From NCBI GenBank assembly GCA_964526645.1, contig CAZGJN010000013.1, forward strand, positions 1-64,000: 64,000 nt of DNA, given 5' to 3'. Origin of the DNA: JADJNW01 sp964526645. Its GTDB lineage: Bacteria > Bacteroidota > Bacteroidia > Chitinophagales > Saprospiraceae. This document shows, piece by piece, positions 16,033 to 27,100 of the stretch; the first letter of the stretch is position 1; every line of letters starts with the position of its first letter. The notes beneath the pieces were generated by a model. That model had not been told where the DNA came from, ran no database searches, and worked only from the letters and a program-made list of their open reading frames with translations. The translations under genes and the position numbers were made by a program.

Positions 16033-18801
16033 TCACCCCAGTTGATTGAGATAACTATATAAATCTTGATCATGACGTAGATTGAGTTTTTTTCGCAACC
16101 GCGAGCGACTGACATTTATACTTGATGGCAGTATATTTAGGATTTCTGAAATTTCTTTGGAGTTCAATCCCATTTTCAGGTAGGCACATAAGCGAAGGTC
16201 ATATAAAGATAAATCAGGGAATTGTTCCCTCATTTTTTGAAAAAACGCCTGGTACAAATCATCTATTTGAATTTCAAAGATTTTGCTATCTGTTGTTTCC
16301 AGATGTAAATCTAATAAGCGTTTTATTTCCATCCAATGCAATTTGCTTGTTACGGCTTCATGCTGTATTTCATCTATTTTTTCTTTCAATAGGCGTAATA
16401 GCCGATTTTTATTCTCGTTATCTCGAGATTGCTTCGCCAATTCTATTTTTTTTTGTTTAATCTGCTGTTTCAAAAGCTGTTGTTCTTGCTCCAATTGCTG
16501 TTGCTGTAGGAGCAAGGCTTCCTGTTTGTACTTTTCAGCCTGTTCTTGCAAAGCATTCTGTTCTTGTTCCTGCAGGATTTTCTTTTGCGCGCGCAATCGA
16601 AGATTTTGCCATGCTCGTATAAGGAAAAATAGCAAAATCACCAGTGCAGTATAAGCTAAATATGCTAAGTTGCTGCGGTACCAGGGCGGTGCGATTTGGA
16701 AAGTGACTTCGGTTGTATTAGAAACTTTCCCGTCCACTTTACCTCTTATTTTTAGTGTGTAGCTACCTTCCCAAAGGTTCAGGAAATCAACAGTGGTGTT
16801 TGTTGTCCAATCACTCCATTCTTTCGAAAAATTATTGAGTTGGTATTGATACAACGCCTGACTTTCATGTGGAATAATATATTGGATACTCAGATTATTA
16901 AGTGAATACGGGATGGATGCATTCCATGGAATCAATTGCCTGGTCAGGTTATTGAATACTTCTATTTTTCGGATGAGTAATAAGGACCTATTACTTCTTT
17001 TAGGAACTGCTGATGCCTGTACAAGTGCAAAGCCATTATAAATTGGATAAAACTGGAAATTGGTATCGAGCGGGGTCGTCGTATATATGGCATCGGGCAG
17101 CCCGACGATATTTTCAGGTACCTTGTTGATGCCTTGCTGAACGAACTCTTTTTTAACCGGATCATACCAATATCGGTATCTATTGCTCAAAAGGTTTATT
17201 CCTCGTTCATCTTTCAGCAGGTACAATGCCCCTCCGGCGAAGGAAGCTGCCGGAAAAATGATTCTGTTTTGCGGATAAAAATCATCGTCCAGTTCAAAGC
17301 GTATTAAACCGTAATTTGGGATATTCACCCAAAAGATATTGTCTTTTTCGTTGAGTAATTGATTGCAAGAGCCTAAGATGAGTGCTAATTTTTTTAGAAA
17401 GGTGTATTTGCCGCCCTCTATTTTGAAAACCGAAATCCCATTGTAATTTCCAGTAAGCAGGTACTCGTTTTTGTATCGAATAAAATTCCATACACCGGGT
17501 TCATTATGAACGGATTGTAGTGCATGCCCCGATACCGTGAACAAGCCCTTGTCGTGTCCGCATAAAATCGTACCATCGAGTTCCCCTATCGTCCAGACTT
17601 GCCCTTCCGAGCCTTGAATAAGGGAGAATGGTTTTGTGTTTACATAATTGTTGAGTGCTTCCCATTTGGCATGGTACAATCCCTGGTTTGTACCCAAGTA
17701 AAATTGATCCTTATAGAGTAAAGCAGATTGTCCACTCCCGTAATATCCTTGATAATCAATAAAATAAGTAATGTTGTTGTATAAATGGATGGCAGCGATA
17801 CCATAATCCATTCCGAGCCAAATCATGCCATTGGCTGCATAGTGCATACTCAGAATGGTATTGTTCAGCAATCCGTTTTTCCTGTTAATATGCTGTATGA
17901 TATGGCCATCCAGGTCCGTGATATACAATCCGTTGAGTATGGTTCCGAAGGCGTAATAGGAATTGTCTATTTGCATAGAGCAAAATACCTGATCCTCTTT
18001 CAAAGAGCCGGAAACGGCATTGTTCAGTGGAGACAGCTTTCCGTCGTGCCATAAAAACAAGCCATTGTATTTGGTTACGAGGATCAAGCCGTTTGGGGTT
18101 TCAAATACGCCAGCAATCTGAAGCGGAACTTCATTGGGATATTCAAACAGCAGCTTTAGCGTCATTCCATCGAATACATAGAGTCCATTTTTCTTGTCTG
18201 TCAGGTATATTTTATCCTTATTTTGAAAACTACCTGAAAATCGCGTAGGTGCCGCAATTTTTGTGAGTTGTTTGTTTTTGTAAACATAAATGTTCGTAAA
18301 CGAGACAAATACGACATAGTCTTTGGTACAGAATACATCCCAAAATTCTTCGTTTTCTTCATTTGGATTTTTGCTAAAGGGATACAAAGAGGTATATACG
18401 AATTGCCCGTACTTATTTTTATTCCATACCCCGAAATCCAAATCCGAACCCGAATAAATAAGCGAATCGTTGACTACCGACAAGGAACGTGTGTACCCCT
18501 CGCTTCCTTTAAATTGATTCCAGGTTTGTCCATCGTATTCCAGTAAGCCGGCATTGCCTGCCATGTAGATGATACCGTTTTTGGCAGAGGCTATATCCCA
18601 AATTTTTCCATGGTTTTTATAATGCGCAGGGCTGTAATTATCAATCCAGGGTACACCTTTCTCAGCGATCTTTTGCGCATGAAGTGCTTGAAGACCGAAC
18701 AGGAGTAGCCATAAAATGGACTTTTGTTTAAGCCGAAATAAATATATCAATACTAAAATTATTTCTGGAACAAGTAGCTTTGTTGTAAAACTAAATTTCA
18801 T
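16033..18801 (-). CDS. Reg_prop/Y_Y_Y membrane regulator with C-terminal HTH
   Basis: About 922 residues from the ATG at 18801; a TTG at 18861 would add 20. An N-terminal hydrophobic/signal region ends in LQALHAQ. A periplasmic two-component-regulator beta-propeller follows, with repeats such as GKIWDIASAKNGIIYMAG and GMIWLGMDYGIAAI. Then come a Y_Y_Y domain (YQYQLNNFSKEWSDW), one transmembrane helix (LAYTALVILLFFLIRAW), a Gln/Glu-rich coiled coil and a terminal LuxR-like HTH (GLNSKEISEILNILPSSINVSR). There are no histidine-kinase or receiver domains. Proteins of this layout sense oligosaccharides in the periplasm and control the adjacent polysaccharide locus in Bacteroidota; here that would be the beta-glucan genes above 19199. 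Confidence 0.85.
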   Translation of the reverse strand: MKFSFTTKLLVPEIILVLIYLFRLKQKSILWLLLFGLQALHAQKIAEKGVPWIDNYSPAHYKNHGKIWDIASAKNGIIYMAGNAGLLEYDGQTWNQFKGSEGYTRSLSVVNDSLIYSGSDLDFGVWNKNKYGQFVYTSLYPFSKNPNEENEEFWDVFCTKDYVVFVSFTNIYVYKNKQLTKIAAPTRFSGSFQNKDKIYLTDKKNGLYVFDGMTLKLLFEYPNEVPLQIAGVFETPNGLILVTKYNGLFLWHDGKLSPLNNAVSGSLKEDQVFCSMQIDNSYYAFGTILNGLYITDLDGHIIQHINRKNGLLNNTILSMHYAANGMIWLGMDYGIAAIHLYNNITYFIDYQGYYGSGQSALLYKDQFYLGTNQGLYHAKWEALNNYVNTKPFSLIQGSEGQVWTIGELDGTILCGHDKGLFTVSGHALQSVHNEPGVWNFIRYKNEYLLTGNYNGISVFKIEGGKYTFLKKLALILGSCNQLLNEKDNIFWVNIPNYGLIRFELDDDFYPQNRIIFPAASFAGGALYLLKDERGINLLSNRYRYWYDPVKKEFVQQGINKVPENIVGLPDAIYTTTPLDTNFQFYPIYNGFALVQASAVPKRSNRSLLLIRKIEVFNNLTRQLIPWNASIPYSLNNLSIQYIIPHESQALYQYQLNNFSKEWSDWTTNTTVDFLNLWEGSYTLKIRGKVDGKVSNTTEVTFQIAPPWYRSNLAYLAYTALVILLFFLIRAWQNLRLRAQKKILQEQEQNALQEQAEKYKQEALLLQQQQLEQEQQLLKQQIKQKKIELAKQSRDNENKNRLLRLLKEKIDEIQHEAVTSKLHWMEIKRLLDLHLETTDSKIFEIQIDDLYQAFFQKMREQFPDLSLYDLRLCAYLKMGLNSKEISEILNILPSSINVSRSRLRKKLNLRHDQDLYSYLNQLG

Positions 18802-18857
18802 TTGGAGAAAAATATAATCCGACCCAATATAATTCAGAATCTCGTCGGCGATTTTAT

Positions 18858-19121
18858 TCAAATTTTGAAATTTTCTCTGAAATCAAAGTATTGATAGCCA
18901 CGCAGCAAAGTCGGAATAAGTAGTACAACCCTCCACCTTGCGAAAAGTTGAGCAAAGGCGCTTTGGGGCAAATTCAGGCTAGTCCATTGTCCTGGATTGA
19001 AGGGAATATCCATATAGTTAATACCCGCAATGTTTGAATAAGCATCGCCACATATTGCAATTACATCCGATGTATTTCTTATAGGCGGTACAAGAGCGCC
19101 CGTTGTGGGTTGAATCTGCAT
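18858..19121 (-). pseudogene. Collapsed remnant of a carbohydrate-binding repeat protein
   Basis: The 87-codon frame starts in the linker style PPIRNTSDVIAICGDAYSNI. This matches the repeat starts of the 28578..30944 lipoprotein (for example NPANVLSIFSDAYANI). It then jumps to WTSLNLPQSAFAQ, which corresponds to the later WSSIDIPLSAFAG of the same repeat, skipping about 80 residues. It ends in unrelated sequence. This is best explained as a deleted, decayed copy of the binding module, lying between the GH17 genes and the regulator. Its TGA overlaps the possible TTG start of the regulator. Confidence 0.55.
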
Positions 19122-19198
19122 CTAAATAGCCGCTAAAACATTAAAATAGTTGTAAAATATTTCATAATGAAAATTTTTAAAGACGAACTGTTGCGTTG

Positions 19199-20134
19199 TT
19201 AGTTGGTATTAAAAATTGATTCCATCACTTTTTTGGGCGTTCGATTAATATAGAAAACACCCCAGTGTTTCTCTGGCTCAAGCGGTTCGGGAGAACCTTT
19301 CCAGGATTCATCAAAAGCCTCAAAGAAGAAAGTAGGTATATTTTGCGCTGCCGTCCAGCACATCAAGTCTTCATAATATATTTTTTGATTTTCTTCGCTG
19401 ACGTGTTCAGGGGCAATTCCCCTTCCGTTTGAGTTTGTTGCCCAGCCAGCTTCCGTAATCACCACCGGCTTATCTGGGTACAGCTGAGCGACAGCATCGT
19501 AGTTTTCCTTCGTATACTCCAGCGATTCATGGATTTTTTTGTATTCCCAAACAGGGTAGGTATGTATTGAAATAAAATCTACGACAGCAGCCAAGGGCTT
19601 TAATTTGCTTAGCCAGGGCACATAGTTTTCGCAATAGGTAATGGGTTGTTTCGTTACTTCCTTTACACTTTTTGCGTATTCAATGACTTGATTAACAGAC
19701 ACATAATGATCCGTCCAATCAACACAGGCTTCGTTACCCACGGAAAGAGAAAAAATTATTTCAGGGTACTGATTCGCGAGTTTTATGAGTTTATGAATTT
19801 TTTGGGCATTATTTCTTCGATTAAGGACTAACTGTGCTTCCGAATACACGCCGCCGCCCCAGGGGCAGCCAAAATTGTTCATTTCCGCTTCGATATAAGC
19901 ACCGAGCATAATCCTCAAATCCAGCTTTTCTTGTTTTATGACTTCCAGAACGGTTTCACTGTGCTGATCTACATCATAGAGCCTGAGGTATTTCCAATGA
20001 GGCTGCAACAACTGCAAGTCTTCTTTTACCTCATCATAAGTCGGATAGATTCCTCCTGGCATTTGCCCCTCTCGAAACCCCGAATAACATATCCCCTTCG
20101 CTGGCGCTAATCCTATAGCAGTAAAGGCGTTCAT
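19199..20134 (-). CDS. GH17 family glycosidase, cytoplasmic type
   Basis: A 311-residue TIM-barrel protein of glycoside hydrolase family 17 (beta-1,3-glucan active). It begins KGICYSGFREGQMPGG at residue 13. The acid/base is Glu135 in SVGNEACVDW and the nucleophile Glu228 in VITEAGWA. It ends with FDESWKG and EKHWGVF. There is no signal peptide, so it should act in the cytoplasm, on imported oligosaccharides, by hydrolysis or transglycosylation. Its ATG overlaps the TGA of the previous GH17 gene (ATGA). Sequence similarity to that neighbour is modest, so it is not a recent duplicate. Confidence 0.88.
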   Translation of the reverse strand: MNAFTAIGLAPAKGICYSGFREGQMPGGIYPTYDEVKEDLQLLQPHWKYLRLYDVDQHSETVLEVIKQEKLDLRIMLGAYIEAEMNNFGCPWGGGVYSEAQLVLNRRNNAQKIHKLIKLANQYPEIIFSLSVGNEACVDWTDHYVSVNQVIEYAKSVKEVTKQPITYCENYVPWLSKLKPLAAVVDFISIHTYPVWEYKKIHESLEYTKENYDAVAQLYPDKPVVITEAGWATNSNGRGIAPEHVSEENQKIYYEDLMCWTAAQNIPTFFFEAFDESWKGSPEPLEPEKHWGVFYINRTPKKVMESIFNTN

Positions 20135-21036
20135 CTGTTTTGGAATTTTAATTTTTCATCTTTATCCCAAATCCCCCAGTAAGCACCAACCGTCCCTTCT
20201 GCACCTACTTTCCAGGATTCATCAAATGAAGAAAAATAGAATACTTCCACATCCTCGTCAATTGCCCACATTTGGGTATTAATAAAATAGGCCAGTGCGT
20301 TTTGTTCCGAAGGTATTGCGCCTTTCAGATTTTCACCCTGGCTTGGCCAGCCGGTTTCTGTGATAATTACTTTTTTACCGTTTCCAGCCTCTACTGCTTG
20401 GCGATACATTTTTTTCAGATAATCCAGTGAATTTTCGAATGGACAGCCTTCCCAAAACGGATAGCAATTAGCTAGGATCAAATCGCAGGCTTCCGTGATT
20501 TTCGGGCGATGAGAAAATTCATAATAGGCATCTACATAACCGACCGGTATCTCCGGAATAGCTTGCTTCACCCGATAGATGAAATGCAACAGTTCTTCTT
20601 CCGATAAATCGTTTCGGTACAGTACTTCATTTCCTACCGCGGCAATGTCAACCAGCCCTTCTTTTGCTAATTCAATCAAGCCGTTTGCTTCCCGTTCGTT
20701 TACTTGGGGGTCCTTGCCGAGCCATGCGCCAACCATCGTTTTTAAACCGAATTCTTTGGCAATTTTTGGAATAAGGTCATTATCTTCCGTACAGGAAAAG
20801 GATCGAACCCCTTGCGTATGCGGTTTTAGAATTTGCATACGTCGTCTGATTTGTTCTGCCGAAATGTTATCGCCCGGTTTCTGCCCTTCTGCATACATGC
20901 TAAAGCAAAAGCCATGTACGCCATTATTTAAGATTTCGAGAAACAAATCTTGAATTTCCTCCTGGGAGACCCCAGCGAGGTAATGCTCTGTATTGACATT
21001 GGCCAGAGACTGGTATCGTTCTGCTCTATAAGACAT
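20131..21036 (-). CDS. GH17 family glycosidase, cytoplasmic type
   Basis: A 301-residue GH17 enzyme with acid/base Glu137 (AVGNEVLYR), nucleophile Glu228 (IITETGWPSQG) and the terminal FDESWK and GAYWGIWDKD motifs. There is no signal peptide. It differs from its downstream neighbour in the catalytic surroundings, suggesting different chain-length or branching preferences. It lies 16 bases after the symporter gene and overlaps the next GH17 by four bases, an operon arrangement that ties uptake to cytoplasmic processing of beta-1,3-gluco-oligosaccharides. Confidence 0.88.
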   Translation of the reverse strand: MSYRAERYQSLANVNTEHYLAGVSQEEIQDLFLEILNNGVHGFCFSMYAEGQKPGDNISAEQIRRRMQILKPHTQGVRSFSCTEDNDLIPKIAKEFGLKTMVGAWLGKDPQVNEREANGLIELAKEGLVDIAAVGNEVLYRNDLSEEELLHFIYRVKQAIPEIPVGYVDAYYEFSHRPKITEACDLILANCYPFWEGCPFENSLDYLKKMYRQAVEAGNGKKVIITETGWPSQGENLKGAIPSEQNALAYFINTQMWAIDEDVEVFYFSSFDESWKVGAEGTVGAYWGIWDKDEKLKFQNR

Positions 21037-21052
21037 CTTATTTAGAATTTAA

Positions 21053-22483
21053 TTATAATTCACCTCTCCTGCTGACGAGTTCCTCTTTGATTTCGCGGGC
21101 TTTTTCTTCTGTCAAGTCATAGTTCCACATTACCAAAATGGCTAATGCGGCTGTAATAGCAGGGATAGAAATATCCGCAAGCCGTAGTTTGATAATCGTA
21201 TCTGCAGCCTGGATAGAGGCATTTTGATCAAACCCCACTACTTTCAGTACCAGGCCGCCCAACACCAGCGCCAGCCCTTGCCCCAGCTTCACCATCCACC
21301 AATAGATGGCTCCAAAAGTTCCTTCTTTTCTCGGCATGCCGTTGTTTAGTTCGTCCAGATCACATACATCCGCTGTCATTGACATCATAAGCGTGAACAA
21401 ACCGCCGATTCCAAATGCGATCAACGGCACAGGGATAAACATTAGCAAGGGATTTTCTGGAGAAAACCCCCACCATTTTAAAATATAGCCAACGATAGAA
21501 ATGGCGGTAGAAATGATAAAAGCTTTTCGTTTGCCCCATTTGTTTGACATCCAGGTGATGATTGGGATAATCAAAAACGCGGTAGCGAAGGCGCTGATCG
21601 TGGAAAACCAGGCAGGCCAATTGCCTGCAGCTTCATATTGTCCATTAAATAAATAGAATACGATAATAAAATAGCTGAAAGATGCCACCATTTGAAAGCC
21701 ATTAAATACCAGGAAGGTAGCGCCACAGAGTCGCATGAATGGCTTATTTTTTGCGATAAGTATCATGTTCCGAATCAAGCCTTTCATATTCTTCAGCAAA
21801 TTTTTCAAAGTAATATCATCCCTGTTTTGCAGGTTGGTTTGATCTATTTCCTTACAAAATAAGGCTGGTAAAATACCCAGAAGTAGGCAAATCATCCCCA
21901 CCACTAAAGAAAGTTTTTGCACCCCCTCTGCTTGGGTCTCAAATAAGTTTGGATTGGCAATAATCACCCAAAACCAGGGAACGATCATCCAGGCGATCTG
22001 GCTAATCGTTTGGGAAAAGCCCATCAGGCGGGTGCGTTCGTTGTAATCGGAGGTCATTTCATAGCCCAGACCAATCAGAGGCGTGGAGAAGATGGTATTC
22101 CCAGTCAAATAGATGATTGAAAAAATCAAAAAATACCAAAAATTGTATTGCTGAGAGTTTTCCGGGTTGAGCTGCCACAATAAGGCAAAAAACCCCCCGC
22201 TCAATATGGCGCCAGCAAAAATATACGGTTTTCTGCGCCCCCATCTGGATTTGGTATTGTCGGAGATATAACCCATGATTGGATCGGATATGGCATCGTA
22301 AATTCTTGGTAAGCCGCCGAGTAAACCTGCCAGAAAAGGATCCATCCCAAATGCAGTGAGTAGAAAAAATGAAAATATGCCCAAGGATCCGGGCAATAAA
22401 TTATTTACCAGATGGCCGGCACCGAAAGCAGCTTTCTGAATTGCCGGTACTCTGTCTTTTGCTGCTGTTTGGTAATGTGCCAT
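21053..22483 (-). CDS. GPH/MFS sugar:cation symporter
   Basis: A 476-residue polytopic membrane protein with about twelve helices. It has the glycoside-pentoside-hexuronide signature near the N-terminus (GLLGGLPRIYDAISDPIMGY and SDNTKSRWGRRKPY). It should move oligosaccharides across the inner membrane with Na+ or H+. It lies between the GH30 gene (5-base gap) and the GH17 gene (16-base gap) and is the only sugar transporter in the locus, so beta-glucan oligosaccharides are the expected cargo. Confidence 0.9.
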   Translation of the reverse strand: MAHYQTAAKDRVPAIQKAAFGAGHLVNNLLPGSLGIFSFFLLTAFGMDPFLAGLLGGLPRIYDAISDPIMGYISDNTKSRWGRRKPYIFAGAILSGGFFALLWQLNPENSQQYNFWYFLIFSIIYLTGNTIFSTPLIGLGYEMTSDYNERTRLMGFSQTISQIAWMIVPWFWVIIANPNLFETQAEGVQKLSLVVGMICLLLGILPALFCKEIDQTNLQNRDDITLKNLLKNMKGLIRNMILIAKNKPFMRLCGATFLVFNGFQMVASFSYFIIVFYLFNGQYEAAGNWPAWFSTISAFATAFLIIPIITWMSNKWGKRKAFIISTAISIVGYILKWWGFSPENPLLMFIPVPLIAFGIGGLFTLMMSMTADVCDLDELNNGMPRKEGTFGAIYWWMVKLGQGLALVLGGLVLKVVGFDQNASIQAADTIIKLRLADISIPAITAALAILVMWNYDLTEEKAREIKEELVSRRGEL

Positions 22484-22488
22484 TTTCT

Positions 22489-23988
22489 TTAATTTACTTG
22501 ATTGAATACCACAGTTTGAAGCGCTTTTGCACTAATTTTTGTATAAAAATCTTGCCCTTCCAGGTTTATTTTCAATAGTTTTTCTTGATCGCCCGGATTA
22601 AATACGATCATAGCGACAGAGCCATCTGTATTTTTGGCGGCGGTTATCATCAAGTCTTTGTCGGGGTTTTCAAAACCGATCCGAACGGCATCGGGGCGAA
22701 TGAATTTGCTGAAATGCGCCATTGTGTAATAGAGCGGCGTGAAATAAACGGCATCATTTTCGGGGTCTACGATAACCGGCGCGACGCACCAGTTTTTGAA
22801 CCAGTTGGGCCCGCCTTGTCTGTCCAACACCATATTCCAGTCAATCCAACCATCAACATAATTGTTGAGGCAGCCAATAATATCCCGCGCATAACGGAAC
22901 ACCGGCACGTATTTCGGGTGCAGGTATTTTTGATTTTCGGGTGCCCAGTCCCAGCCCCAATCTGTTGCTTCTTTGCTCCAATACCAGGCATCGTCGTTCC
23001 ATTTGGGCACTTCTGCATCTACACATGCTTCCGTTTGAATTAGGTGTTTGTCGGGTGCCTTTTTGTGTGCATATTGCAGGGCATCTGGAAAATAATCGTA
23101 GGTGCTTTCGTACCAATGAATGGCTGTACCGGCAAAATATTTTGCCGTGTTTTCGTCCTTAAACATTTCGTCCACCCAAGCTTTCAGTTCGGCTCGGTTT
23201 TGGTCGTAGCCTAATATTTTTACACCTGCCAAGCCTTCCTGTTCCAACTTAGGGCCCAAGTAATACTGAACAAAATCGGTCATTTCCTGAGGTGTGAAGA
23301 GCATGCTCTCCCAGTTGTCACCATTGCCATGCGGTTCGTTTTCCACAGTAATTCCCCAGATATCAATGCCTTCTTTTTGATACGCTTTTATGTATTTTGA
23401 AAAAAACAGCGCCCAAGTTTCGCGGTATTCCGGCAATAATTTTCCACCGACCCAGTGCTTGTTGTCTTTCATCCAGGGTGGTGCTGTCCAGGGTGAGGCA
23501 ATAATTTTGAACCCGGACTTGGATACCGCTTTGGCTTTTTTTATCATCGGAATTAGATCTTCTTGATCCTCTTCAACAGAAAAGTGCTCAAGGGCTTTGT
23601 CATCAGGAACCGGCGCATAGGAATATTGCCCTAACGAAAAATCGCAGGAATTGATATGTGTTCTGGTCAATGAATAATTAGCGCCTGCCTCGCTAAAGTA
23701 AGCCTCTATTATTTTGGACTGATTTTCTTTGCTGAGCCGATTGAGCAAGTAAGCCGAGCTCTCTGTGAAAGCGCCGCCAAAACCAAGGATTTTTTGATAG
23801 GTTTCTTCCGGTTTTACCACAATTTCCAAAGCAGATGACGCAGCTGCGGCGGCTTTTAGTTCTTGCAGTTTGTTTCCTCCTGCAGCCGTTTCATAAATGA
23901 CTGCATGCCATATTTTTTTTGAAGAGTTACAATGTACGACCACGATACTTAGCACGAGTATGAATAAAATTTGTTTTATACGCATCAA
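22489..23988 (-). CDS. GH30 family glycosidase lipoprotein
   Basis: A 499-residue lipoprotein with lipobox VVHC (Cys20). It has a GH30 TIM barrel flanked by a beta-sandwich: ILGFGGAFTESSA, SPWTAPPWMK, acid/base Glu218 in TVENEPHG and nucleophile Glu320 in LIQTEACVDA. The C-terminal strands end with V-F-N. GH30 enzymes of this shape include beta-glucosidases and beta-1,6-glucanases. In a laminarin-type locus, removal of beta-1,6 branches or terminal glucose is plausible. It probably acts in the periplasm or at the outer membrane. Five bases separate it from the symporter gene. Confidence 0.88.
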   Translation of the reverse strand: MMRIKQILFILVLSIVVVHCNSSKKIWHAVIYETAAGGNKLQELKAAAAASSALEIVVKPEETYQKILGFGGAFTESSAYLLNRLSKENQSKIIEAYFSEAGANYSLTRTHINSCDFSLGQYSYAPVPDDKALEHFSVEEDQEDLIPMIKKAKAVSKSGFKIIASPWTAPPWMKDNKHWVGGKLLPEYRETWALFFSKYIKAYQKEGIDIWGITVENEPHGNGDNWESMLFTPQEMTDFVQYYLGPKLEQEGLAGVKILGYDQNRAELKAWVDEMFKDENTAKYFAGTAIHWYESTYDYFPDALQYAHKKAPDKHLIQTEACVDAEVPKWNDDAWYWSKEATDWGWDWAPENQKYLHPKYVPVFRYARDIIGCLNNYVDGWIDWNMVLDRQGGPNWFKNWCVAPVIVDPENDAVYFTPLYYTMAHFSKFIRPDAVRIGFENPDKDLMITAAKNTDGSVAMIVFNPGDQEKLLKINLEGQDFYTKISAKALQTVVFNQVN

Positions 23989-24193
23989 ATCTGTTTTAGC
24001 TATTGATTATTAAAAATTAATTATTTTGAAAACCAATGATTTACACCAAAAAACATATATTTTAGAATAAGTATGTTGTGAATTTAGTTGTCTAATAAAG
24101 GTTTTTGATCCTTATAAATCTGGCACATTTCTAAAATGAGCCTGATCAGATTACAAAATTTAATTCACAGTATAATAAATGTTTTATGATACA

Positions 24194-27100
24194 TTAACAC
24201 AACAAATGATCCTGGTTTATAAATACATTTACTTGCTGAATCGCGCCACTCCTACTCCATATTTTCCTGCTGACTTCCGCGTTCAAAAGCAACTGTTCAG
24301 ACTGTTCAATTTGCCCGTTTTCATAAAGTATCGAGAGCCCTTCTTGCTCGGATAGGATATAAATTACCGGCACCTGGCAATAGGTAAAAAACAAGGCGTT
24401 CGCGCCTACAACAATTTGTCTGGACGTGCCGCTTATATCGAAATAGCCGATAGTTTTGGGCGATTTTAAGAATTCATTTTTCTGTAGTAAGCTGGGTTGC
24501 AAGTGTAGTTGCCCGTTTTGTACCCGAACGCCCAATTCGCCGAGCCTGCATAAAATATCCTCCTTCACTTGTCCAGTCATACCAGGTTGTTGAGCACCTT
24601 TGCCAAGCGGCGTGTGGGAATAAGGGTCGGTAGGAAAGGCACCGTATAATTCCGGCGATTTGTGAACACCAATCCCTTCCGCGATCTCGTAGTAATGAGC
24701 CAGTAGCTTTTTAACTAATGCCTCGTCAGCTTGTTCCGTTTGGGCATTGATGATCGTTTCCAGCACAGCCAACCGCAGTTTGGACACCATGTGCCAATAG
24801 ATAGAACCTAAGCCTTCGTAACCGAAGAATGTTCCACTTCTTCCGGTGAAAGCTTTGTGGTGGAACACCGCTTCGAAGAGTCGGAGCAAGGCATCTTTGA
24901 GTGCTGGCTCTGCCCCCTGTACATCGTCCAGCGCAGCTTCCAGATCGTTTGCATTTCTGAAGTTTCCATTAAAATGATAATTCCCTAAAACATCCTTTTC
25001 AAGGATCGTGGCATAGTTGTTATTCGAAAGTTTTTCCAAAATCTCGTATTGAGCTAATAGTTCGCTGGAAATCGTATTTTTTTGCAAAAAACCAGGTAAT
25101 TGTTTGTTTGGATAAAGCATGTAGCTGTGCTGGTCGCTTCGGTACATTGAGCTCGATCTTAGCGCTTCCAATAGTTTCAAACTTGCCTCCACAGAAAGAC
25201 ACCATGCGCTGAGTGCGGCTACTTGCCCTTCCAGCATTTCGTTCAGATGAGCAACCGCAACGAAATCATCGCCCGATGACATTAAATTGTATCCATGATA
25301 CAGGTGATCCTGTCGTTGATTGGCCTTTATCGAATGAGTGATAAATGTAAGTGAAAGCGATACAAACTGGCGCAATCCATCCAGATCAATGGCGCGCTTC
25401 GTTCCACCGAACCCCTGTTCATAGACCTGCCAACGGAAATCGCTGGCGGCATGACCCAAGCGATCTAATAGCTTTTTGCGCTCATAATCGCTGATTTTTC
25501 CATTCAGCAAGGCTTGATTTTCCAGCAGTGCATAACCTATCTGGGTGTAGCATTCCGCCAACTCGTCGGAGATGTTTACCTGCTCCAGCTTAGTTTGCAT
25601 AAGCAGTTTATCAAAAAACTGCATAAACCGTCTTAAATAATACAGGGTAACCATGGACACACCGTTTCCGACCAGCGCATTGTTCGCGTCGTTCCACTCT
25701 GGCCGTTGCGTATTCATCCAGATGCCCCCTTCTGGTATAAAGTTGGAGAGCTTTGAGAGCGTAATAGCCAGTATTTTTTCCACCAGGTTTACATGCAGCA
25801 CCTGTCCATTTTTATCCTGTAGCAAAGCGCCATCCGCCCCGAGTTCACTTCTTTGCACCCTGATCTTTTTATCCAATTCAAAATCAAACGCTATCGTATC
25901 TTTTGGATTTTTGAGTATATCCCGATAGGGTTTAATCTTGTAGGGCACATTTGCATACACCAAATATTCTTTATCTAAAAGGTTGGGTAGCAGTTCTGGG
26001 TAGTAGTTGGACGCGAATTCCAAAAATTTCAACAGGTAAATAACCTGGTGATCCCCCCAATATCCGATATAAGACCAGGGGTCATCGTGCTCTATGACTT
26101 CCCAGTCGAAGCCATCCTTTGTCACCCGATATGGATTATAACCATCGAATGTGGAAGCGTTGAGAAATTTAAAAATCATCCCCTCGATAAAGGCAGGATA
26201 AGAATGGGCAAGCGCTTCCCAGTTTTGAAAGATATCGCGCCAATTTCCCTCGTAGTCCAGTATCTTGGAACCATCCACCTCACTTCGGGTATTGATTGAG
26301 AACTTATTCCAGGGGCGAGAAGGATCGCCGTGTCTTCGGCTGAATTTTAAAGGCAGGTATTCCGTATTTAGTCGGATAAAATCGGGGTCTTCACTATCCT
26401 GCAACTGTGTTTTTAACACTTGCAAGGGGAATTTGTCCGGCAGTAGCCGCAGCGCTTCCTTGTGATTGGCAAAAACGAGGCGATTTGCATTTTCCAGGTA
26501 TTTGAGGAAATCCCACCGTTCTATTTGGTAGTTCTCATCAAAAATCCCGCCACGCATGATATTGAACAACACATTTGAAAAGTGACGGGAGTCGCGGAGT
26601 GCATCTTCACTATACTGCAATCCATCAGCGGCAGCAACCAATTTTACCAGATTTTCGGTACCCAGTTCGATGTCTTCTCTAATGCGCTTGCTCAGATCGG
26701 TATTGCTTTTTATGGTTTCAACCAGGCTTATGATAGCACTGTGATTTTGATTCACATTTGCAACCAACATCCACTCTTTTTCAGTACCTGGCGGGAGTTC
26801 GATTGTAGCATGTACAAAGTAAGCTCCTTTCTCGCCTTTTACATCAACCTCCTGCGTGATGTTTTGACAAGCTCGGAATCTTTTTAATTGCAACGAAGAC
26901 AATAAGTATTGCGGCTTTTCCAAGCCAATTGAAAATGCCACATTAGCGCGGAGGGCTTCGCTTGGCTCGGCTTTATCAACAATAATGGCGCTGAGCGCAT
27001 AAATACCCAAGCCCGATTCTTGCTCCAATTCGCTGCGCTTATAGGCATCGGTCAAATTGCTGGCGCTGTTCTGAAGGTCACTATTCACACCACACGGAAC

